DNA of 10,239 nt from Deltaproteobacteria bacterium (lineage in GTDB: Bacteria > Desulfobacterota > JAENJC01). Position 1 is the stretch's first letter. Every line of letters begins with the position of its first letter. Positions 6,737 through 10,239 of this stretch are shown here, in pieces. A model generated the notes under the pieces. It was not told the origin of the DNA, ran no database searches, and saw nothing but the letters and a program-made list of their open reading frames with translations. The stretch covers positions 862 to 11,100 of the forward strand of contig JACQYJ010000013.1 of assembly GCA_016208525.1 (NCBI GenBank), read 5' to 3'. Both the position numbers and the translations under genes were made by a program.

Positions 6737-7425
6737 TGATAATAACAAAGCAGAAACCCTTTGAGGTGATAAAAGAGTGCCTCCGGGACAACAAGAAGGT
6801 ATTCATAGCAGGATGCGGCGAATGCGCCACCCTTTGCAAGACCGGCGGCCCGGATGAGATAGCGGAGATGGCCCGGATGCTTAGAGAGGCGGGGAAAGAG
6901 GTAACAGGCGGCTTTGTGGCTATTGCGTCCTGCCACGTAGTCGGGACAAAGATTGAGATGAAGAAGCTGGGTGAGCCTGTCAAGGAGGCGGATGCAGTGA
7001 TCGTACTCTCCTGCGGCGCCGGCGTCGGCTCAATAGCCGAGACGTATGAGGAAAAAAACGTGATTCCCGGCTGTGACTCCCTTTTCCTGGGAAATACAGT
7101 CAGGGTAGGTTCTTATGACGAAAGATGCATGACCTGCGGCGAGTGCATTTTAGAGGAGACCGGCGGAATATGTCCGGTAACAACCTGCGCAAAGGGTCTT
7201 CTCAATGGGCCGTGCGGGGGAATGAACAACGGGAAGTGTGAGATAAGCCCTGATATAGAGTGTGCCTGGGTCAGGATATACAGGAGGCTTGAGAAGAAGG
7301 GAAGGCTGGACAGGATGGAAAAAATTCATGAGGCGAAGGACTACTCTAAGCACACAAAACCAGGCGTATTTGAAGGAGAGAAGTACGCAAAGATGAGGAA
7401 AAGGCCTGAGGGAGGCAAGAGATGA
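6736..7425 (+). CDS. metV: MetV-like methylenetetrahydrofolate reductase C-terminal (Fe-S) protein
   Basis: A 229-residue cysteine-rich protein of the MTHFR C-terminal family. In acetogens MetV partners MetF and carries metal centres that pass electrons to the flavin of MetF, allowing methylenetetrahydrofolate reduction without NADH. Cysteines fall in two groups: C27-x2-C30-x3-C34, C66, C93 and C113 in a Rossmann-like N-terminal half, and C131-x2-C134-x2-C137, C146, C151, C160, C168 and C176 in a ferredoxin-like segment with GPCGGMNNGKC. The basic C-terminal tail is typical. A GGGGG ribosome site (6723-6727) precedes the ATG, which overlaps the gntR stop; the metV stop in turn overlaps metF by four bases, so the subunits are made together. 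The exact metal content is inferred. Confidence 0.88.
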   Translation: MIITKQKPFEVIKECLRDNKKVFIAGCGECATLCKTGGPDEIAEMARMLREAGKEVTGGFVAIASCHVVGTKIEMKKLGEPVKEADAVIVLSCGAGVGSIAETYEEKNVIPGCDSLFLGNTVRVGSYDERCMTCGECILEETGGICPVTTCAKGLLNGPCGGMNNGKCEISPDIECAWVRIYRRLEKKGRLDRMEKIHEAKDYSKHTKPGVFEGEKYAKMRKRPEGGKR

Positions 7426-8081
7426 AGAGTTTCAAGGAAGCCCTGGAGGCAGGTGATTTCGTCATAACAGCCGAGTGCGGCCCTCCCAAAGGCGCTGACA
7501 TATCTGAGTTAAAGGGACATGCAAAGCGCCTCCTGGGCAAGGTCCATGCCCTCAATGTTACTGACAACCAGTCCTCTGTTATGAGGGCAGGTTCTCTCGC
7601 AGTCAGTAAGGTTCTCCTTGATATGGGGCATGACCCGATCTATCAGCTCACGTGCAGGGACAGGAACAGGCTGGCGATCCAGTCGGACCTGTTGTCGGCG
7701 CATATACTTGGAATAAAGAACGTCCTCTGTCTTACGGGTGACAGCATCTCTGTTGGAGACCATAAAGGGGCAAAGGCGGTATTCGACCTTGAATCGGTGC
7801 AACTGCTGAAACTTGTTGAGACCATGAACAACGGGAAGGATATGGCCGGCAACGACCTGAAAGGCGCAACAACCCTTTTTGCCGGAGCAGTCGTAACGCC
7901 TGAGGAAAACCCTGTGGAGCCGCAGGTTAAGTCCGCAGGAAAAGAGAAGGCCCTTGACTGCGGCATGGACATAGCAGCCAGGCAGATAAAAGAACTGAAA
8001 GGCCTATGCGATGGCGTCCATGTCATGGCCATAGGGCTTGAAGACAAGGTGCCCACAATACTGGAAAGAGCCGGATTTTAA
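7422..8081 (+). CDS. metF: Methylenetetrahydrofolate reductase MetF with a large internal in-frame deletion
   Basis: MetF reduces 5,10-methylene- to 5-methyl-tetrahydrofolate with a bound flavin in a (beta/alpha)8 barrel. The N-terminal part matches well: TAECGPPKG with catalytic Glu E18, NVTDNQSSVMR, the strand LTCRDRNRLA, LCLTGD with folate-contacting D107, and GAVVTPEENPVEPQ. The C-terminal part also matches: CDGVHVMAIGLEDKVPTIL. But the protein has 219 residues where MetV-linked MetF proteins have about 290-300. Q168 is joined directly to VKSAGKEKALDCG, so about 70-80 residues are absent, including the F-x-T-Q strand 6 and strand 7. No stop or frameshift is present. The sequence CCGCAGG occurs twice at the join (7920-7926, 7933-7939). 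Family is certain; activity is doubtful unless MetV or another protein compensates, and a collapsed assembly is possible. Confidence 0.9.
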   Translation: MKSFKEALEAGDFVITAECGPPKGADISELKGHAKRLLGKVHALNVTDNQSSVMRAGSLAVSKVLLDMGHDPIYQLTCRDRNRLAIQSDLLSAHILGIKNVLCLTGDSISVGDHKGAKAVFDLESVQLLKLVETMNNGKDMAGNDLKGATTLFAGAVVTPEENPVEPQVKSAGKEKALDCGMDIAARQIKELKGLCDGVHVMAIGLEDKVPTILERAGF

Positions 8082-8082
8082 A

Positions 8083-8155
8083 AATGCGGAATGACGAATG
8101 CGGATTGCGGAATAATAAAAATTCCGAATTCCGAAATCCGAACTCCGAATTCTAA
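8083..8155 (+). repeat. Inverted repeat made of period-7 units between metF and thyX
   Basis: The left arm is AATGCGG, AATGACG, AATGCGG, ATTGCGG (8083-8110) plus AAT. After a 7-base spacer, the right arm is ATTCCGA, ATTCCGA, AATCCGA, ACTCCGA, ATTCTAA (8121-8155). The arms are inverse at about 22 of 31 positions. The element starts one base after the metF stop and ends two bases before the thyX ATG, so it takes up the whole gap, including the place where a ribosome site would be. It shares AATGCGG with the insert in the mutase gene. Confidence 0.88.
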
Positions 8156-8157
8156 AT

Positions 8158-8883
8158 ATGCCACAATCCCATCTAAAAGTAGTTCTTCTCCGTCACACGC
8201 CTGAGCCCGAAGAGGCCGTGGCGCTCGCTGCAAAGCTCTGCTACTCTTCAGCTGACATCTCCGGCCTCCAGGAAAAGATAGAGGCCAAAGACCAGAAGGG
8301 GTTTGTAGAAAAGCTCGTAAAGATCGGCCACATGTCCCCTATTGAGCATGTCTCCTTTACCTTCGGGATAGAGGGGATCTCCAGGGCATGCTCGCACCAG
8401 CTTGTCAGACACAGGGTTGCATCATATTCCCAGCAATCACAGAGGTATGTAAAGGCAGGAGGGGAAAACGGTTTTAACTTCATTGTACCGCCAAGCGTTA
8501 TAGAAGCAGGGAAGGAGGGGTGGTTTATCGAAAAGATGGAGCATATCCAGATGTGGTACGACGAGCTTGTGGAGGCCTTAGGCGACAAGGGGGAGAAGAG
8601 CAACGAAGACGCCAGGTTTTTACTCCCGAATGCGGCTGAAACAAAGATAATGGTAACTATGAACGCCAGGGAGCTCCTTCATTTCTTCAGACAGCGATGC
8701 TGCAACCGCGCGCAGTGGGAGATAAGGAGGATGGCTGAGGAGATGCTGAGGCTTGCCCGTGAGGCGGCCCCTACCATATTCAGGACAGCCGGCCCGGGCT
8801 GTATCTCAGGGCCATGCACAGAAGGCGATATGACCTGCGGGAAGATAAAAGAGGTCAGAAAGAGGTACGGGGTCAAGAAATAA
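8158..8883 (+). CDS. thyX: Flavin-dependent thymidylate synthase ThyX
   Basis: ThyX makes dTMP from dUMP using methylenetetrahydrofolate, FAD and NADPH, replacing ThyA. The signature RHR-x7-S is R84-H85-R86 to S94, in the context QLVRHRVASYSQQSQRY. HMSPIEHVSF, RFLLPNAAETK and NARELLHFFRQRCCNRAQWEIR (dUMP-binding Arg region) are also present. The protein has 241 residues; the C-terminus holds three cysteines (C215, C220, C227) in GPGCISGPC and MTCGK, seen in ThyX of some anaerobic lineages and possibly a metal site. The ATG at 8158 gives about six residues more than the typical M-x-V-x-LL start and has no ribosome site, because a heptamer repeat sits directly upstream. Placement after metVF puts two methylenetetrahydrofolate users side by side. 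Confidence 0.96.
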   Translation: MPQSHLKVVLLRHTPEPEEAVALAAKLCYSSADISGLQEKIEAKDQKGFVEKLVKIGHMSPIEHVSFTFGIEGISRACSHQLVRHRVASYSQQSQRYVKAGGENGFNFIVPPSVIEAGKEGWFIEKMEHIQMWYDELVEALGDKGEKSNEDARFLLPNAAETKIMVTMNARELLHFFRQRCCNRAQWEIRRMAEEMLRLAREAAPTIFRTAGPGCISGPCTEGDMTCGKIKEVRKRYGVKK

Positions 8884-8921
8884 AGACAGGACACTCCAAA
8901 TACAAGAAGTGTCCTGTCTTT
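8882..8921 (+). terminator. Bidirectional hairpin terminator between thyX and the minus-strand cluster
   Basis: AAAGACAGGACACT (8882-8895) pairs perfectly with AGTGTCCTGTCTTT (8908-8921) around a 12-base loop. It starts within the thyX stop codon and lies 16 bases from the stop of the converging gene. T-rich stretches flank it in both directions, with the better one (CTTTATTTC) serving the minus strand. Confidence 0.85.
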
Positions 8922-8937
8922 CCAGCATTACTTTTCA

Positions 8938-9297
8938 CTACTTCTTCTCTTGCCTTTCCTTCATCCGTTCCTGTTTTTCCTCCATCCTCTCTTCCATCTG
9001 CTTCATCGTCTCTTCATGCTTCTTCATGATCCCATCCATCTTGTTTATCATCTCATCAAGCCTGTTTTTCTGCTCTGCTGTCGGGTTGTGTTCAAGATCT
9101 TTCAGTATGGCCATGGTCTCCTTCATCATCCCCATCACATCCTGCATCATCTGGTGACGCTCCTTCATCATGCCGCCGCCCATCATTCCCTGGCCCATCA
9201 TGCCGCCCTTTTTTTCACCCATTTCGGCAGATGCTGAGGTAATTGTCAGTAACGATGCAATAATCGCAACAATAAACAATCCAGTAAATCTCTTCAT
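8938..9297 (-). CDS. Secreted methionine-rich coiled-coil protein
   Basis: An unrecognised 119-residue protein, likely periplasmic. A signal peptide is plain: KR near the start, a hydrophobic core at 7-19, and SASA before a cut after A24. The mature part starts with a Gly-Met stretch (three MM pairs in GGMMGQGMMGGGMM) and a His-Met segment (HQMMQDVMGMM). A long charged helix follows, ending in repeated Met-Glu-Arg/Lys heptads that should form a coiled coil. About 20 of 95 mature residues are Met. Such Met-rich periplasmic segments often bind copper or silver, so a metal buffer or chaperone is possible; this is inference. The ATG at 9297 has GGGGG (9306-9310) eight bases upstream; an in-frame ATG at 9345 would bury the signal peptide. 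It is last in a four-gene minus-strand cluster. Confidence 0.85.
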   Translation of the reverse strand: MKRFTGLFIVAIIASLLTITSASAEMGEKKGGMMGQGMMGGGMMKERHQMMQDVMGMMKETMAILKDLEHNPTAEQKNRLDEMINKMDGIMKKHEETMKQMEERMEEKQERMKERQEKK

Positions 9298-9357
9298 ATT
9301 ATTCACCCCCTTTCCGTACTCGTTCGGGTCCAGCCCGGGATCCACCGGTTGCCGGCC

Positions 9358-9801
9358 TTAGAGTCTTTGTAAATTTGTTGACTCTCCTTTTATAGACAGG
9401 TCGTACAACGCCTTCCCTATAAAGAAATCCACCCAGGCTATCCCAATGTCAGGCAAGGTTGAGCTTATCACCCAGTCCCGTAATGGAGCAGATTTTGTTG
9501 TCAGCTCCGCAATGCTGAAGTGAGCCATGAATACGGTGCCGAATATGACAATCATCCCGTTCAGCAGATACCCGTAAACAGCGTTCTTTTTCGATGCAAA
9601 AAGGGCAGTGACCACAACTACATCAATCAGCGGGAACAGGAATGCAAGAAAATGTGTGCTGTTGAATCCGGGCTCAGATGGGTCATTGGCTGTAACCATG
9701 AAGTTATGAATCCTGTAATGGAGCAGCAGTCCCGAAACAGCCAATAGGAAAAGGGATAAGAAAAGGACCCTCCTTGTCCAGATTAATTCATTATTATCCA
9801 T
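9358..9801 (-). CDS. Unidentified four-span membrane protein
   Basis: A 147-residue integral membrane protein that I do not recognise. Four hydrophobic spans are visible: about 12-31 (VLFLSLFLLAVSGLLLHY), 49-68 (FLAFLFPLIDVVVVTALF), 74-95 (YGYLLNGMIVIFGTVF) and a weaker one at about 115-133 (DIGIAWVDFFIGKALYDL). Histidines sit at or near span ends (H28, H32, H50, H94), which could be cofactor or metal ligands, though nothing proves it. GGGGA lies four bases before the ATG. It stands 12 bases after the second 37-residue membrane protein and 60 bases before the Met-rich secreted protein, so the four genes probably form one operon and may build one membrane complex. Confidence 0.82.
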   Translation of the reverse strand: MDNNELIWTRRVLFLSLFLLAVSGLLLHYRIHNFMVTANDPSEPGFNSTHFLAFLFPLIDVVVVTALFASKKNAVYGYLLNGMIVIFGTVFMAHFSIAELTTKSAPLRDWVISSTLPDIGIAWVDFFIGKALYDLSIKGESTNLQRL

Positions 9802-9813
9802 TTATTCCCCATA

Positions 9814-9927
9814 TCAATGCGCATGGAATTCAAACTCAACCAGGCGCCCCAGATAAAAGGTCAGTCCTACCATGATTATATGAAGGACCCACCAGCCGGG
9901 GGTAAACCTCAGAAAATACTTTATCAT
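9814..9927 (-). CDS. Small 37-residue membrane protein, second of a paralogous pair
   Basis: This small open frame starts with ATG at 9927, has a clear GGAGG (9932-9936) four bases upstream and ends at TGA 9816-9814. It begins MIKYFLRFTPGWWVLH, so a short basic N-terminus leads into one transmembrane helix (about 12-30) with W12-W13 and H16 near its entry, then F-Y-L-G-R-L (24-29). The C-terminus (EFEFHAH) carries two more His. Set against its upstream neighbour with an offset of five residues, WW, H, I, L-G and L coincide, which indicates duplication. The basic start suggests the N-terminus faces the cytoplasm. I know no named family for it; a small subunit of a membrane enzyme is a reasonable guess. 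Confidence 0.78.
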   Translation of the reverse strand: MIKYFLRFTPGWWVLHIIMVGLTFYLGRLVEFEFHAH

Positions 9928-9928
9928 A

Positions 9929-10042
9929 TTACCTCCACAGGAGATGACCGAGGGTATAAACAGTGGCTATCCCGATAAGATGTATTGCCCACCACCAAGC
10001 CCGTAGAAACCCTATCTTCTTTTTAAAAACTTCCCAATCCAC
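9929..10042 (-). CDS. Small 37-residue membrane protein, first of a paralogous pair
   Basis: It starts with GTG at 10042, with AAGGAG (10048-10053) five bases upstream, and ends at TAA 9931-9929, one base before the next gene's ATG. A basic N-terminus (FKKKIGFLR) leads to W16-W17-W18 and H21, then a single hydrophobic span and Y29-T-L-G-H-L-L-W. The pattern W-W-x2-H, then L-G-x-L eleven residues after the His, is shared with the following gene. The ribosome site of that gene lies inside this one's last codons, so they must be translated together. An ATG two bases further upstream reads only ten codons. The role is unknown; the Trp-Trp-His cluster at the membrane surface could hold a cofactor or a partner subunit, but that is speculation. 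Confidence 0.75.
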   Translation of the reverse strand: MDWEVFKKKIGFLRAWWWAIHLIGIATVYTLGHLLWR

Positions 10043-10072
10043 ATTTACTCCTTATTTCATTATGACGAAATG

Positions 10073-10087
10073 TCAAGTTAAACTTGA
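10073..10087 (-). promoter_or_regulatory. Perfect palindrome TCAAGTTAAACTTGA upstream of the minus-strand cluster
   Basis: Seven base pairs sit on each side of one central base (10080), about 30 bases before the GTG start of the first small gene. On the minus strand it overlaps a TTGACA (10076-10071) that could be a -35 box, but I see no matching -10 box at the right distance. It is a possible operator. Confidence 0.4.
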
Positions 10088-10110
10088 TTCATTCGTAAAA
10101 AGTCTTTTCT

Positions 10111-10137
10111 GTGGTTCGACAAGCTCACCACGAACGG
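10111..10137 (+). repeat. Dispersed-type palindromic repeat (GTGGTTCGACAAGCTCACCA)
   Basis: The sequence runs from GTGGTTCG to CACCACGAACGG and has imperfect dyad symmetry (GGTTCG against CGAAC, and GGT against ACC). I recall this sequence type as scattered in many bacterial genomes, including its inverse. It lies between the minus-strand cluster and the tandem array. Only one copy is in the window. Confidence 0.5.
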
Positions 10138-10149
10138 AATAAAGTCAAT

Positions 10150-10239
10150 GATTTCAACCAGACCACGATTTCAACCAGACCACGATTTCAACCAGACCAC
10201 GATTTCAACCAGACCACGATTTCAACCAGACCACGATTT
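10150..10239 (+). repeat. Perfect 17-bp tandem repeat GATTTCAACCAGACCAC running off the window
   Basis: There are five identical copies (10150-10234) followed by the first five bases of a sixth at the window edge. There are no spacers, so this is a minisatellite and not a CRISPR array. The lack of any mismatch points to recent expansion or active homogenisation. The total length is unknown because the array continues. Confidence 0.95.

Noticed and set aside
6119..6748. A 209-codon open frame on the minus strand
   Set aside because: It is antisense to the well-supported GntR regulator and shows no recognisable motif.
8950..9237. A His/Pro/Leu/Phe-rich open frame on the plus strand
   Set aside because: It is the antisense of the Met-rich protein: CAT complements the ATG codons and gives His. 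The minus strand has the signal peptide and ribosome site.
9298..9345. A 16-residue N-terminal extension of the Met-rich protein
   Set aside because: It would hide a clear signal peptide, and the strong ribosome site lies between the two candidate starts in the position suited to 9297.
10012..10044. ATG at 10044 as the start of the first small membrane protein
   Set aside because: That frame stops after ten codons; the overlapping GTG at 10042 gives 37 residues that match the neighbouring paralogue.
10150..10239. CRISPR array
   Set aside because: Units of 17 bp follow each other directly with no spacers.
10148..10239. A coding start (ATG at 10148) reading into the 17-bp array
   Set aside because: The repeat has no stop in any plus frame, so openness is no evidence; there is no ribosome site, and the frame leaves the window.

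Overview
The window reads as a chromosomal housekeeping and one-carbon region from an uncultivated, probably anaerobic bacterium. Neighbouring C1 genes (a MetV-type Fe-S protein, MetF, and the flavin-dependent thymidylate synthase ThyX in place of ThyA), an indirect Gln/Asn-tRNA amidotransferase (GatC-GatA) and single AmrA and DUF1015 genes would fit a member of Nitrospirota (Thermodesulfovibrionia-like) or a deltaproteobacterial lineage. This placement is inferred from gene content and from the look of the proteins, not from any search.

Layout, plus strand: the tail of an unidentified gene (1-111), a Nudix hydrolase, a repeat-filled gap, AmrA, then a promoter and gatC-gatA. A second repeat-filled gap is followed by a phosphomannomutase/phosphoglucomutase gene and a DUF1015 gene. 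A GntR/FCD regulator then opens a tight operon with metV and metF, and thyX follows. A perfect 14-bp hairpin terminator closes this side. On the minus strand, converging on that terminator, lies a four-gene cluster: two adjacent 37-residue single-span membrane proteins that look like paralogues and are too short for ordinary gene calling, a four-span membrane protein, and a secreted methionine-rich coiled-coil protein. The window ends inside a perfect 17-bp tandem array.

The C1 genes share one metabolite. MetV-MetF would reduce methylene-tetrahydrofolate to methyl-tetrahydrofolate, and ThyX uses methylene-tetrahydrofolate to make dTMP. The regulator gene has its own promoter with a 15-bp palindrome over the -10 box, so the operon is probably autoregulated.

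The striking feature is how much repeats and in-frame length changes have reshaped ordinary genes. The mutase carries two in-frame repeat insertions and takes its last codons and stop from a REP-like double hairpin. That same element appears to have removed the usual N-terminus of the DUF1015 gene. MetF looks to be missing about 70-80 internal residues (barrel strands 6-7), and AmrA about 20 near its C-terminus. Three gaps hold inverted pairs of degenerate short-period repeats with periods of 8, 9 and 7 bp. The best candidates for something undescribed are the minus-strand small-membrane-protein cluster and the shortened MetF beside MetV.
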